Assembly (NCBI RefSeq): GCF_005281835.1 | Contig: NZ_RZIS01000002.1 | Span: forward strand, 62,001 to 126,000 | Length of the DNA stretch: 64,000 bases | Direction of reading: 5' to 3' | Origin: Vibrio profundi | GTDB taxonomy: Bacteria > Pseudomonadota > Gammaproteobacteria > Enterobacterales > Vibrionaceae | Shown: positions 1 through 9,300 of the stretch, in pieces | Layout: every line of letters starts with the position of its first letter | Numbering within the stretch: the first letter of the stretch is position 1 | The notes under the pieces: generated by a model | The model's database searches: none | What the model was told of the DNA's origin: nothing | The model's input: only the letters and a program-made list of their open reading frames with translations | Position numbers and translations under genes: made by a program

Positions 1-1251
1 CACCAGCCATTCATTTTGATCTTAACCGACGTCGATAACTTCGAAGACGTCAACGATGGCTTGGGCTCTGCGATTGGCGATAAGCTTATTATGCAAATCG
101 CTCATATACTCGAAACGTTCCACGCATCCGATCCATTTGTTGCTCACCTAGGCACAGATACCTTTGCTTTAACACTGCCCATAACTCGCAGAGAAGAAGT
201 CCCTCGGTTATTAGTTGAGCTGCGCAACCAGTTTAGCGCACCTATTATGCTGGAAGACAACCTTATCCCAGTGTCGATTTCGATTGGTTGCCGCTTTTGT
301 GACAACGAGGAAGTGAGCAGTGAAACTCTCCTGAGGAACGCGGGCATCGCTTTAAATCACGCTAAGCTGCATGACAATGGGCAGTTCTGTATCTTTGAAT
401 CAAGTATGGACACATCGTTGCAAACACGCTTGCAAACTATCAAAGACATTCATCACGCGGTTAATAATCAAGAGTTTTGCCTATATTACCAACCGCAAGT
501 GTGCATGAAATCAGGGCATGTTGTTGGCGTCGAAGCATTAATTCGCTGGCAACGATCCGATGGTACTATGGTTAGCCCGATCCAATTCATTCCAGCGGCT
601 GAGACTTCAGGGCTTATTGTTCCCATCGGTTATTGGGTATTGCAAACCGCTATCGATCAGCACCTCGAATGGAAACAAGCAGGCCTTGGACAAATCAGAA
701 TGGCAGTTAACGTTTCACCAAGACAGCTGTGTGAAGCAGACTTTGTCGACAAGGTCATCCATATTGTCACTCAGTCTGGCATCGAACCATCGGATCTTGA
801 GCTGGAAATCACTGAAACCATGGCCATGACGGATCCTGAACACCACATTCAAAAGTTAGTTCAGCTCAGAAATGCAGGGATTAAGATCGCCGTCGATGAT
901 TTTGGTACGGGCTACTCGTCTTTAAGCTATTTACAGAAGCTCCCGATTGACAGGCTCAAAATTGATGGCGCATTTGTCCGCGACATCGATACCAAAAAAG
1001 AAGATGCTTCCATTGCCGCTATGATCATAAATATGGGGCACGAGTTGAACCTGTATGTAATTGCAGAATGTATCGAGACTGCTGCGCATCAACAGATCTT
1101 GAATGATTTAGGGTGCGACGAAGCACAGGGCTACTTATACGCTAAACCACTGCCAGCAGCTGAGCTTTCCCCACTATTCAGATCATTACGTGATGCCTCG
1201 GTAGAACCAGACGCTACGCCTCCACTGTTGTTGATGACACAACCTCATTAA
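1..1251 (+). CDS. GGDEF-EAL domain protein, 3' part (c-di-GMP phosphodiesterase likely)
   Basis: The reading frame is open from base 1, so the gene starts upstream of the window; the first TTG at 16 is not a real start. The N-terminal part is a GGDEF fold (ILTDVDNF, SISIGCRF), but the signature loop reads LGTDTF instead of GGDEF, so cyclase activity is unlikely. The C-terminal EAL domain keeps EALIRW, NVSPRQL, ELEITET, DDFGTGYSSL, KIDGAFV and AEC.ET, the residues used for metal binding and c-di-GMP hydrolysis. I infer an active phosphodiesterase with a vestigial GGDEF domain. Its input domains lie outside the window. A strong bidirectional terminator follows at 1307-1342. Confidence 0.9.
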   Translation, partial: HQPFILILTDVDNFEDVNDGLGSAIGDKLIMQIAHILETFHASDPFVAHLGTDTFALTLPITRREEVPRLLVELRNQFSAPIMLEDNLIPVSISIGCRFCDNEEVSSETLLRNAGIALNHAKLHDNGQFCIFESSMDTSLQTRLQTIKDIHHAVNNQEFCLYYQPQVCMKSGHVVGVEALIRWQRSDGTMVSPIQFIPAAETSGLIVPIGYWVLQTAIDQHLEWKQAGLGQIRMAVNVSPRQLCEADFVDKVIHIVTQSGIEPSDLELEITETMAMTDPEHHIQKLVQLRNAGIKIAVDDFGTGYSSLSYLQKLPIDRLKIDGAFVRDIDTKKEDASIAAMIINMGHELNLYVIAECIETAAHQQILNDLGCDEAQGYLYAKPLPAAELSPLFRSLRDASVEPDATPPLLLMTQPH

Positions 1252-1306
1252 TTCCTTTAATGCCCGTTGGAGTAAATACCGTAGCTTCCCTCTCGCTAAA
1301 TAAACC

Positions 1307-1342
1307 AAAAAAGGGAACAAGCACGACACTTGTTCCCTTTTT
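1307..1342. terminator. Bidirectional terminator
   Basis: A perfect stem AGGGAACAAG/CTTGTTCCCT-like hairpin with short loop, flanked by an A run on the left and a T run on the right. It lies between the convergent EAL gene and the CocE-type hydrolase gene and can end both transcripts. Confidence 0.85.
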
Positions 1343-1360
1343 AACTGCCCGCTTAATCCA

Positions 1361-3259
1361 CTATGAAGAGAGCGCTTCTAGCGTTAGCGATGATGGGTAA
1401 GTAGGCGAAATATGGATGGTGTTCTTCGCTACCGTCATTAACTGAGCAGAGCCTTCCGCTTCTCCGCTATTTGGATTCACATCGTACTTAGGAAAGTTAC
1501 TGCTCGAAATATCTAATCTGAGCCTGTGCCCTTTCTTAAACACATTACAGGTAGCAAAAGCTTCGATTTCAATTTCGTACACTTGCCCTTGCTTTAATTG
1601 CTCGGCCTGCTCGAACGATTTATGGTAGCGACAACGGAAAATCCCATCGGAAATATTCATCGCATAACCTTTGGGAAAGTCCATACTCGGTGGATACACA
1701 TCGACCAGTTTTGCCGTAAAGTCTGTATCTAGCGCATCGCTCTCAATAAAGAGTTTCACCGACACTTTCCCTGAAACCGCAAGGTCTTCTTCAAGCGGCT
1801 GGGTTTGAAAGACCAAGATATCTTTGCGAGCCGACAAAGGCAGATCGTTCGCTTGCGTTCCAACAAATCGCGGATCTTCAATTTGATCAAAGGCTCCGCC
1901 GACAAATACCGGCTTCCCTGAAGTCAGTGCTCCGCCAATCGTTGGCACCGGGTTCTTAGGATCAAACAAATAGCTCAATGCTGCATGGCTAGTTTCTGGC
2001 GTATCCGCTAGATGACCACCCGTACGTAAATACCATTGCTGCTCATGCGTATTAGGTAACGGCCATTGATTAGACTCAATCCAGCGGCCACCATGATTCA
2101 ACTTACCTCGCTCGGTTTCACTTCCGTCACCGCCTCCCATTTGGAAAATTTTCACCGCAGGCTCATCAGGTAAATCGCTATCGAGTAACCAACGGCTAAA
2201 CCAGTTAATACGATGCTGAAGCCAGTTCACGGCCACATTGCCATCAAAGGCCGCTTGCTCGCCATATTCAACATCACCATTGAATGTGACGTTGCGATCA
2301 CCGTGTAGCCAAGGCCCCATAATCAAAGAAATCGGCGCACTGTTTTGTTCAGACAACACTTTGAAGTTGTCTAGCGTGCTTTTCACGTAAACGTCGTACC
2401 AACTCGACATCAATAAGATCGGCACATCTGGAATGTTCTGGTAGCTGTCGAGGGAATATATACCCGACTTCTTCCAGAATTCACCAAACTCCCCGGCTTC
2501 CCATTGTTCCAATAGATAATCTTCATAGTCTGGAATATGGCGTAAAGGAGAATGGCCGCGCTTCCAAGGCATATGTTTGAACCATTCAATGATGTCTTCA
2601 CTTTCTAACGCGAGCTTGAGCACAGGGTCAGCTTTCGCTTCTGGGCTCACCAGAGCTTGCCGATATGCCCAGGTCGCTTGCTTAAGCTCAAATGCGCCCC
2701 CTTGGCGAATGCCGCACTCATAGGCGCTTGAAAAACCACCTGAATCCATCGCCATGCACGCTAACCCAGGAGGGTTCAAACATGCCATCGCCATTTGAGT
2801 GTGCGCCGCATAAGACAACCCCATGCTACCGATTGAACCATTACACCAAGGCTGCTGAATAATCCACTGGCAGGTGTCAAAGCCATCTTCCGCTTCATTG
2901 ATGTATTTGGTGAAAGTGCCCGTCGACTGGTAACGCCCACGGCAATCTTGGAATACACAAGCAAAACCCGCATCCGTAAAGGCCTTAGCCATTTCTTCGC
3001 GAGTCACCAAATGCCCAGACACATCAATCTCAGATCGAGATGGAGCGGCTTTGTTGTAAGGTGTGCGCTCAATGACCACAGGCCATGATTCCATGTTTTC
3101 TTCACTTTGCTCTTTAAGCAAGCTAACACTACGTGATGCAGTAGCTGCTCTTGGTAAACGGTTTGATTTCGCTTTGCGCTTTGCGCACGGCAAATACACG
3201 TCCGTGGCCAGAAACACGCCATCACGTGTTTCTACGATAATATCTTTTAATACTTGCAT
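1361..3259 (-). CDS. CocE/NonD family hydrolase (S15 X-Pro dipeptidyl-peptidase-like)
   Basis: A 632-residue alpha/beta hydrolase of the CocE/NonD type, which hydrolyse esters or acyl/proline-containing substrates. The N-terminus has the family pattern RDGVxLATDVYLP and VIERTPYNK. The nucleophile elbow GLSYAA places the catalytic serine near residue 149. A C-terminal jelly-roll domain (GHRLRLDISSSNFPKYDVNPN) is typical of the group. An insertion rich in K, R and S at about residues 26-55 sits between the first two motifs. No signal peptide is seen, so it is probably cytoplasmic. The ATG follows AGGAAAAG, 9 bases after the YfcC-type transporter gene stop, so the two form an operon. The substrate cannot be read from the sequence. 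Confidence 0.85.
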   Translation of the reverse strand: MQVLKDIIVETRDGVFLATDVYLPCAKRKAKSNRLPRAATASRSVSLLKEQSEENMESWPVVIERTPYNKAAPSRSEIDVSGHLVTREEMAKAFTDAGFACVFQDCRGRYQSTGTFTKYINEAEDGFDTCQWIIQQPWCNGSIGSMGLSYAAHTQMAMACLNPPGLACMAMDSGGFSSAYECGIRQGGAFELKQATWAYRQALVSPEAKADPVLKLALESEDIIEWFKHMPWKRGHSPLRHIPDYEDYLLEQWEAGEFGEFWKKSGIYSLDSYQNIPDVPILLMSSWYDVYVKSTLDNFKVLSEQNSAPISLIMGPWLHGDRNVTFNGDVEYGEQAAFDGNVAVNWLQHRINWFSRWLLDSDLPDEPAVKIFQMGGGDGSETERGKLNHGGRWIESNQWPLPNTHEQQWYLRTGGHLADTPETSHAALSYLFDPKNPVPTIGGALTSGKPVFVGGAFDQIEDPRFVGTQANDLPLSARKDILVFQTQPLEEDLAVSGKVSVKLFIESDALDTDFTAKLVDVYPPSMDFPKGYAMNISDGIFRCRYHKSFEQAEQLKQGQVYEIEIEAFATCNVFKKGHRLRLDISSSNFPKYDVNPNSGEAEGSAQLMTVAKNTIHISPTYPSSLTLEALSS

Positions 3260-3268
3260 GGACTTTTC

Positions 3269-4699
3269 CTAACCGTATACCGACAAACTGATTGATAGGA
3301 AAAGCAGAGCAAACAAGATGATGATCATAAAGAATGGGAAAATGTATCGCGCCCATTGACCCCAGCCGACTTGAGCGGTCGCAAGGAAAATCAATAATCC
3401 GCTCGATGTTGGAGTGATGATGTTAGTCGCACCGTTACCCATTAGGAACGCAAGAACTGTGGTGTGTGGATCAACCCCCGCCAATTGCCCCAATGGACCA
3501 AGAATTGGCATCGTCACCGCCGCTTGACCAGAAGTGGAAGGGATAGCAACATCAATGACCAGCTGGGCAAAGAACATACCGAATGCCGCAAATGTTGGAT
3601 TGTTTTCACCAACAACCGAAGACAAGGAGAAAATAATGCTATCAAGCACCTGACCTTCAGCAAGAACGATCGCTACCGACGTTGCTAATCCAATTAACAC
3701 ACCAGCAATCAGCACCTTCTTCATTCCCGAAACAAACGCTTCTACCGTTTCATTGCTGTTCAAGCCGCCAACTACGGCAAAGATAACGCCGAGAGCAAGG
3801 TAATACGCCGACAGTTCATTGTACTTCCAGTGCCACGTTTGTGATGCGTAGACTAAGAAACCAATACCTAAACCTAAAATCAACAGCACAAGTGCATGAC
3901 GTGTCGGTAGCGGAGATCCATCCCAACCAGATTCCATCGTGACATTGGTGACTTCTTTGCGAATACTGCGCAATACATACAAAATACCAACGATCATCAG
4001 CACCACATACACCAGTACACGCATGCCCATACCACTAAATACCGGAACGTCTACCAATGGTTGTGCGATAGAAAGCGCATATGGGTTAGTGATAGAGGCC
4101 AGGTAACCTACCTTCACGGGGATGGCGACAATCGCTAAGCCAATAAGACTGGATAACCCCATTCGGTGGGCCATTGCTACCACCATCGGGATCACCAACA
4201 AGTATTCTTTGGCCATTCCCATAAAAGTACTGCCCATCGAGAACACAATCATCATCGCAGGGACAAGCACGTACACATTGCCTTTGGTGACCGACAACAT
4301 GCGTTCTAGGCCAGTTTCAATGGCGCCCACTTTGTTTAAAACGCCAAACATACCACCAATGAAAAGCACCATGAAAATCATGCCTGAACGCTTATTAATC
4401 GCTTCAGGAATGCTGACCAGTGCATCCAGTAAACTCACCGCTTTGGCTTCGCTACCCTCAGAATAAATACCGAATAGATTCAATGGGGAGACATCTTTTT
4501 CTAGAACTTGATAGGTTCCCGGTACAATTAGCTTACCATTTCGTTCAAAACTGCCTGAATCCAAAAAGTAGGTCATCATCACCGCAGCAAGGACAACAAA
4601 CAGTAAAATGATCACAGGGTTCATCGATTTCTTAGGTTTATTTTCTACCTGAGTATCGGGGGACAATTGACTTGGCATCGTCGATTCTTTTATTGTCAT
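3269..4699 (-). CDS. YfcC family transporter (ArcD/DcuC-like carrier)
   Basis: A 476-residue polytopic membrane protein with about 12 hydrophobic segments, beginning with MNPVIILLFVVLAAVMMTYF and a periplasmic stretch (SGSFERNGKLIVPGTYQVLE). The motifs GGMFGVLNKVGAIETGL and PSTSGQAAVTMPILGPL match the YfcC / C4-dicarboxylate anaerobic carrier superfamily, whose members are predicted basic-amino-acid or dicarboxylate exchangers. It is the first gene of a two-gene operon with the CocE-type hydrolase and is divergent from a LysR gene. This suggests uptake of a compound that the hydrolase then cleaves. The start lacks a good ribosome site; M8 (ATGCCAAGT, at 4678) is an alternative. The substrate is unknown. 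Confidence 0.85.
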   Translation of the reverse strand: MTIKESTMPSQLSPDTQVENKPKKSMNPVIILLFVVLAAVMMTYFLDSGSFERNGKLIVPGTYQVLEKDVSPLNLFGIYSEGSEAKAVSLLDALVSIPEAINKRSGMIFMVLFIGGMFGVLNKVGAIETGLERMLSVTKGNVYVLVPAMMIVFSMGSTFMGMAKEYLLVIPMVVAMAHRMGLSSLIGLAIVAIPVKVGYLASITNPYALSIAQPLVDVPVFSGMGMRVLVYVVLMIVGILYVLRSIRKEVTNVTMESGWDGSPLPTRHALVLLILGLGIGFLVYASQTWHWKYNELSAYYLALGVIFAVVGGLNSNETVEAFVSGMKKVLIAGVLIGLATSVAIVLAEGQVLDSIIFSLSSVVGENNPTFAAFGMFFAQLVIDVAIPSTSGQAAVTMPILGPLGQLAGVDPHTTVLAFLMGNGATNIITPTSSGLLIFLATAQVGWGQWARYIFPFFMIIILFALLFLSISLSVYG

Positions 4700-4767
4700 G
4701 TTTAAAATTCTCGTTTCTAACAGTTACAGTTTATTAACATAACAATCAATTTTGTACCCCAACAAGC

Positions 4768-4786
4768 GTATGACAAAACATCATAC
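4768..4786. promoter_or_regulatory. Candidate LysR operator
   Basis: Perfect inverted repeat GTATGA-N7-TCATAC containing the T-N11-A LysR signature. It lies 20 bases before the LysR start and in the intergenic region shared with the YfcC/CocE operon, as expected for a divergent autoregulated pair. Confidence 0.55.
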
Positions 4787-4806
4787 CCTTATGCGCACAA
4801 GGCATT

Positions 4807-5706
4807 ATGAATATTAAACAACTTGCTGCTCTTAAAGCGATCATGACCACAGGATCCACTAGTGCAGCGGCTTTACAGCTCGGTTTATCGCAATCTGGTA
4901 TCAGCCGATTACTCTCTCAACTGGAGCAAGAACTTGATCTAGAGTTATTTGATAGAGAAAAAGGCCGGCTAAAAATTAAGCCTGAGAATAAAAATCTGTT
5001 AACAAACGCGCTTAAATCACTGGATCAATTGGAGCACTTGTATGAAGAAGCACAAGAGATCAAAAAAGGCGGTTTAACTAAAGAAACGATAAAAATCGCG
5101 GTTCCTTATACATTTGCGTCTTCCTTGATCCCGCAGATATTACTCAAGCTCTATCAAGACCACCCTTATTTGCTCGTGGAGCTCATCACGGGCAGCTATT
5201 CGTTTATTGAAGAGTGTGTGGAGTCAGGCAAAGCGGACATCGGTTTTACTCGGATCTACAACAACCCTAGATTCAACTACATCCCTGTCGCGTCTGGCAC
5301 CTCTACTTGCATCATGCCTCAGTCTCATTCACTGGCAGAACATCATACAATAAGTGCCGAATTGCTGCACAACGAGCCGCTGATTTTACTGGGTAAGAAG
5401 AGTGGTTCAAGAAAGGATATTGACGAGTTTTTTCAACGCCACCATGTTACGCCAAACATTATTGTGGAAGCGCATTCCGTTGATGTCGCCTGCTCGCTTG
5501 TTTCTTCGGGGCTAGGCATTTCTATTGTCAATAGCGTGCTTCTAAGAGGCGGTCAGTACCCGAATGTTATTGCTCGACCTATCATTGATTTGCCTAGATA
5601 CCAATACGGTTTGATCACCACAGTGGAGCATTCCCTGACCTCCTTCAATCAAGAGCTCTATAAACAAATTTGTGATTTGATGTGTGAACATTTAGCCAAT
5701 CAATAA
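4807..5706 (+). CDS. LysR family transcriptional regulator
   Basis: A 299-residue LysR-type regulator. The N-terminal winged helix-turn-helix (residues 1-60) has the usual pattern: MNIKQLAALKAIMTTGSTSAAA, then LGLSQSGISRLLSQLE and ELFDREKGRLKI. The remainder is the periplasmic-binding-protein-like effector domain (ESGKADIGFTRI, LVSSGLGISIVNSVL). It is divergent from the YfcC/CocE operon with 107 bases between, and a T-N11-A palindrome lies in that gap. By context it controls that operon in response to the imported or cleaved compound; this is inference. Confidence 0.92.
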   Translation: MNIKQLAALKAIMTTGSTSAAALQLGLSQSGISRLLSQLEQELDLELFDREKGRLKIKPENKNLLTNALKSLDQLEHLYEEAQEIKKGGLTKETIKIAVPYTFASSLIPQILLKLYQDHPYLLVELITGSYSFIEECVESGKADIGFTRIYNNPRFNYIPVASGTSTCIMPQSHSLAEHHTISAELLHNEPLILLGKKSGSRKDIDEFFQRHHVTPNIIVEAHSVDVACSLVSSGLGISIVNSVLLRGGQYPNVIARPIIDLPRYQYGLITTVEHSLTSFNQELYKQICDLMCEHLANQ

Positions 5707-5723
5707 CTGCGATTTTCACATGC

Positions 5724-5764
5724 AAAAAGAGTCTCTCACCATCATTAGCCAGAGACTCTTTTTT
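5724..5764. terminator. Bidirectional terminator
   Basis: Stem AAAAAGAGTCTCT / AGAGACTCTTTTTT with a 14-base loop, directly after the LysR gene and before the convergent MFS gene end. The flanking A and T runs allow termination in both directions. Confidence 0.85.
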
Positions 5765-5808
5765 GTTACTTCGTTATGTTTCAACCAGCCGCTACCAGTG
5801 TAATCCCA

Positions 5809-6975
5809 CTATTTAGTGCTGAGTGAATACGCCTTGTCGAACGATAACGTCGTTACCAAAACGACAGCCACAATCGATACCGCCAATAACGTCATTCCTA
5901 AGTTCTGAACCACACCGACAACCGCTAACCCAGATCCAATTAACACGTAATACATCATGCCAAACAGTGCCCCAGCGCTACCAACTTGGTCTTTATAGCG
6001 AACCAAAGCGTGACTAAGAACATTCGGCATGCCAATTCCAAACGCCATCACGATGAGGAGCATTGGCACTAGGAACCAAAGTGAACCTTGCATCCAATAC
6101 ACGCCAGTACTGCCAACGATAGCCAACAGGGCAGCAAGCTTAACTAAGGCATCACTATCGATATGGATTCCAAACCGCACCGCTCCAAGAAGCTTCTTAC
6201 TGACTAAACTGCCTAGTAAAGTGCCCAGTGCCAGTACCAAACCGCTTTGACCAAATTCATCAGAAGAATAGCCAAGATTATCGAATATAAACGGGCCCTG
6301 TAAGTAATAAGAAAACAGCATGATATTGAAGCACGCGACTAAGATTGCGCTGCGCCATAAAGCCGCGTCTTTACTGATTGTGACTGCCAGTTGGATTATC
6401 GACTGACGCTCAACCGAGTTCGGTTTGGTTTCAGGTAACGTGCGAAGACAAACCGCAAAAAGTAGCAAAGCCAAAATGCTTAGCGCCAAAAACACACCTT
6501 GATAACCGCTTTGTTCTGCAATGATCCCGCCCGACATCATGCCAATCACAGGGCTTAACGAAATGCCAATGCCCATATAGGTGAACACTTTGCCGAGTGA
6601 TACGCCGTCATAGCTGTCACGAAGCATAGTTTGTGTCACCACAGAACCCACCGCTGCGCCAAAAGCACTGAGTGCCCGCATGATCATTAGATGTTCAAAA
6701 CTGTTCGCAAACATGGCACCAATAGCTGCAACACCGTACACCGCTAATCCGAGTAACATGGTAGTTCGCCGACCTAAATAGTCCGAGACAATGCCCCATA
6801 CCAAGACTCCAACCGCGAACGCTGAAAAGTAAACCGATAAGGTTTGGCTCGCCAACACCGCTGACACATCAAAGCCTCGCGCGATATGTGGTAACGCTGG
6901 GCTATAAATCGTCTCGACAATCTGCGGAAACATGATCAAGGAAATCATCAACCAGATTGAAGGTTTTGTTTTCAT
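5809..6975 (-). CDS. MFS transporter, Bcr/CflA-like drug efflux (DHA1)
   Basis: A 388-residue major facilitator with 12 predicted membrane segments. It carries the MFS motif A in loop 2-3 (GIVSDYLGRRTTMLLG) and a motif B-like segment (RALSAFGAAVGSVVTQTMLRD) characteristic of the Bcr/CflA drug:proton antiporters. TM1 has PALPHIARGFD, also typical of this group. It is divergent from an AraC regulator with 95 bases between, an arrangement that usually means local control of efflux. The exported compound is unknown. Start ATG at 6975 preceded by GAGAGATAA. Confidence 0.88.
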   Translation of the reverse strand: MKTKPSIWLMISLIMFPQIVETIYSPALPHIARGFDVSAVLASQTLSVYFSAFAVGVLVWGIVSDYLGRRTTMLLGLAVYGVAAIGAMFANSFEHLMIMRALSAFGAAVGSVVTQTMLRDSYDGVSLGKVFTYMGIGISLSPVIGMMSGGIIAEQSGYQGVFLALSILALLLFAVCLRTLPETKPNSVERQSIIQLAVTISKDAALWRSAILVACFNIMLFSYYLQGPFIFDNLGYSSDEFGQSGLVLALGTLLGSLVSKKLLGAVRFGIHIDSDALVKLAALLAIVGSTGVYWMQGSLWFLVPMLLIVMAFGIGMPNVLSHALVRYKDQVGSAGALFGMMYYVLIGSGLAVVGVVQNLGMTLLAVSIVAVVLVTTLSFDKAYSLSTK

Positions 6976-7070
6976 AGTTATCTCTCAATTCACATTAGAT
7001 GAGCGCAGTGTAGAGAGTTCTGATACCATCAAATAACACAACTAAGACAAAAAACATCAAGATTCGGACA

Positions 7071-7841
7071 ATGGCACTAATTGATGAAAACGCCCAGTTT
7101 ATTGTTGATGATCTCGACGCTTCCGTCATAGGCATTGCCGCTCGCGTCGGTAAGCACGATTCAGGAATGCATCAACACACCAAAGCGCAACTGTTGTACG
7201 CACCGCAAGGCTGTATGACAGTCATGCTCGATGAAGTAAAGTTTGTGCTTCCGCCGACACGTTCAATGTGGATTCCGGCGTATACCAATCACTGCATCAC
7301 CATGACTAATGTTGTCGAATATCGTTCGTTGCACTTTGATCCTTCGCTCACGACCTCAATGACAGATAAGGTCAAAATTGTAGAAGTGAATCCACTACTA
7401 CAAGCACTCATTGAGCGCATGGCATTTTGGGCATGGGACAAGAATGAAGATGAGATGATCAATACCACTCAGTTGTTCTTCGAGGAGTTTAATTTAGCCG
7501 AGGAATATCATTTGGCGTTGCCATTCCCTACTGACAGGCGCTTGGCTCCGGTGATCACTCAGCTCAACCAGCACCTCATCAACGCCCCTAGCCTGCAAAG
7601 CATGAGTGAGCAAGTGGGTGCCAGCAGCAAGACCGTTAGCCGTATTTTCAGTAAAGAAACGGGAATGACCTATCAGGCATGGCGGCAACAGTGGCGCCTG
7701 CTTAAGGCCATCGAGCTGCTTTCCTCAAATTGTCAGGTGAATGATGTCGCTTATCAGCTTGAGTTCTCAAGCGATAGTGCATTCATTTCCTTCTTCAAAC
7801 AGCAGACTGGGCAAACTCCCTTTCAATTTATGAATACGTAA
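7071..7841 (+). CDS. AraC family transcriptional regulator with cupin sensor
   Basis: A 256-residue regulator with an N-terminal cupin-like AraC-binding domain (HQHTKAQLLYAPQGCMTV, RSMWIPAYTNHCI) and a C-terminal double helix-turn-helix (residues about 160-255: LQSMSEQVGASSKTVSRIFSKETGMTYQAWRQQWRLLKA, ending SSDSAFISFFKQQTGQTPFQF). The cupin pattern and size match the small group that controls adjacent MFS exporters. Divergent from the Bcr/CflA-like gene. No inducer can be read from the sequence. Confidence 0.9.
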   Translation: MALIDENAQFIVDDLDASVIGIAARVGKHDSGMHQHTKAQLLYAPQGCMTVMLDEVKFVLPPTRSMWIPAYTNHCITMTNVVEYRSLHFDPSLTTSMTDKVKIVEVNPLLQALIERMAFWAWDKNEDEMINTTQLFFEEFNLAEEYHLALPFPTDRRLAPVITQLNQHLINAPSLQSMSEQVGASSKTVSRIFSKETGMTYQAWRQQWRLLKAIELLSSNCQVNDVAYQLEFSSDSAFISFFKQQTGQTPFQFMNT

Positions 7842-8038
7842 AATAAATATGAAACAGAGTTTATAGTCAATATTCTTGATCTCTAGTCGGGGTGGGCTAA
7901 ATTTAAATTACTATTTGTATGGTTATTTAGAAAAATCGCAACAAATACAAACTAAAACGCGATGATTCAGAAAAGATGCCGACAAACATAATAATTAAAA
8001 ATTAGTGTTAGTTACCTATGTCAGAAGGTTCCCGGCTT

Positions 8039-9232
8039 ATGAAACAGAAGCAAATCGTTGTCATTGACGACTCGCCCGCCATCTTGATGGTTATGCAGTC
8101 GATGCTCCAAGAGTTGGGTTACACCAACATTGTCACCTCCTCCAATCCCAGTCAGGCACTTTCTCACATTAAACAGCACCCCGAGAAATACAGTGCCGTT
8201 TTTACCGATCTCAATATGCCTGAAATAGATGGTATGGAGGTCATCAAACAGTTGGGCGAAATGAATTACCCAGGTGGCGTGTGTATCATCTCGGACATGG
8301 ACCATCGCGTCATTGGGCTCGCTGCCAACATAGCCCGACAGCATCGCGTGCATTTAATTGGTAACCTTGCAAAACCGATCGATTTAAAGGGGCTGGAAAA
8401 ATCACTGTCGAAGCTGCACCAACTCAATTTACGTCGCAGCCCTGACGATGCCACCCTCACCTATGACGAGCTGCTTTGCTGCATCAACAATCACTACATC
8501 ACCCCTTATTACCAACCGAAAGTCGATCTACAAACTCAAGAAATCAAAGGTGTCGAAGTCCTCGCAAGAATTTGTAGGCCAGGGGAAACCAATGCCATTC
8601 TTCCGGGTAGATTCATCGATATGGCCCACCAGCACTTAGTGCTAGACGAGATCACCAATCAGATCATTCATCAAGTAATGGAAGACATGCCGACCTTAAC
8701 CACCATCTTCGGCAAAGACATTCACGTGGGTCTAAACCTTTCGCCAAGCCAATTGATGGATAGCAAACACTCGGAATACCTGCACCAATTAGTCACCGAA
8801 CGAAACATTCCTCATCACCAACTAGTAATAGAGATTACTGAAGAGTACGCCGTTAAAACCACCGAGCAACTAGAATCCTTGAACCGATTTAGGCTACGTG
8901 GATTTGGCTTATCTTTGGACGACTTCGGGGTCGGATTTACCAATCTACAGCAGCTAAAGCACTTGCCATTTACCGAGCTTAAAATCGACCGAAGCCTGAT
9001 ATTAGGCATTCAGAATGACACCTTTAATCAGGTCGTTGTCGACTCACTTGTGAAGATCGCCGACAACTTAGATTTTCTATTGATTGCAGAAGGCATGGAG
9101 TCGATAGAAGAGTTGAATTATCTTGAGCAGCATTATCAACATATGCTGGTTCAAGGCTTTTTAATCTGCCCACCTAAGCCGTTGGAAAGCTTGGTTCATT
9201 GGTATAAAAGCTGGGTTAAAATTCGCGCATAG
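8039..9232 (+). CDS. Response regulator with EAL domain (c-di-GMP phosphodiesterase)
   Basis: REC domain first: IVVIDDS, phospho-acceptor Asp in VFTDLNMPEIDG (residue 57 from this start), and conserved Lys in LAKPID. It is followed by an EAL domain. The EAL signature is EVLAR; GLNLSPSQL, ITEEYA, LDDFGVGFTNL, LKIDRSLI and IAEGME are kept, so hydrolysis of c-di-GMP is plausible. Unlike VieA it has no C-terminal helix-turn-helix. I chose ATG 8039 because AGAAGG precedes it and MKQKQIVVIDD is a normal REC start; ATG 8018 adds 7 residues and has no ribosome site. No sensor kinase is adjacent. Confidence 0.9.
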   Translation: MKQKQIVVIDDSPAILMVMQSMLQELGYTNIVTSSNPSQALSHIKQHPEKYSAVFTDLNMPEIDGMEVIKQLGEMNYPGGVCIISDMDHRVIGLAANIARQHRVHLIGNLAKPIDLKGLEKSLSKLHQLNLRRSPDDATLTYDELLCCINNHYITPYYQPKVDLQTQEIKGVEVLARICRPGETNAILPGRFIDMAHQHLVLDEITNQIIHQVMEDMPTLTTIFGKDIHVGLNLSPSQLMDSKHSEYLHQLVTERNIPHHQLVIEITEEYAVKTTEQLESLNRFRLRGFGLSLDDFGVGFTNLQQLKHLPFTELKIDRSLILGIQNDTFNQVVVDSLVKIADNLDFLLIAEGMESIEELNYLEQHYQHMLVQGFLICPPKPLESLVHWYKSWVKIRA

Positions 9233-9253
9233 CCTATGCCTATGCCTATGCCT
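9232..9253 (+). repeat. Short tandem repeat (GCCTAT), about 3.7 copies
   Basis: GCCTATGCCTATGCCTATGCCT overlaps the last base of the REC-EAL stop codon. It may be a slippage-prone site at the gene end; no function is evident. Confidence 0.7.
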
Positions 9254-9300
9254 AAAGCCACAAGTTATGTGGGGAGCAGTCAAACATCAGAGATAAAACG

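Noticed and set aside
4768..4786. CRP site near the LysR/YfcC divergent promoter
   Set aside because: The palindrome is GTATGA/TCATAC with a 7-base gap and not TGTGA-N6-TCACA; it fits LysR better.
9232..9253. CRISPR or phase-variation repeat
   Set aside because: Only about 3.7 copies of a 6-base unit at a gene end, not in a coding or promoter position that would switch expression.
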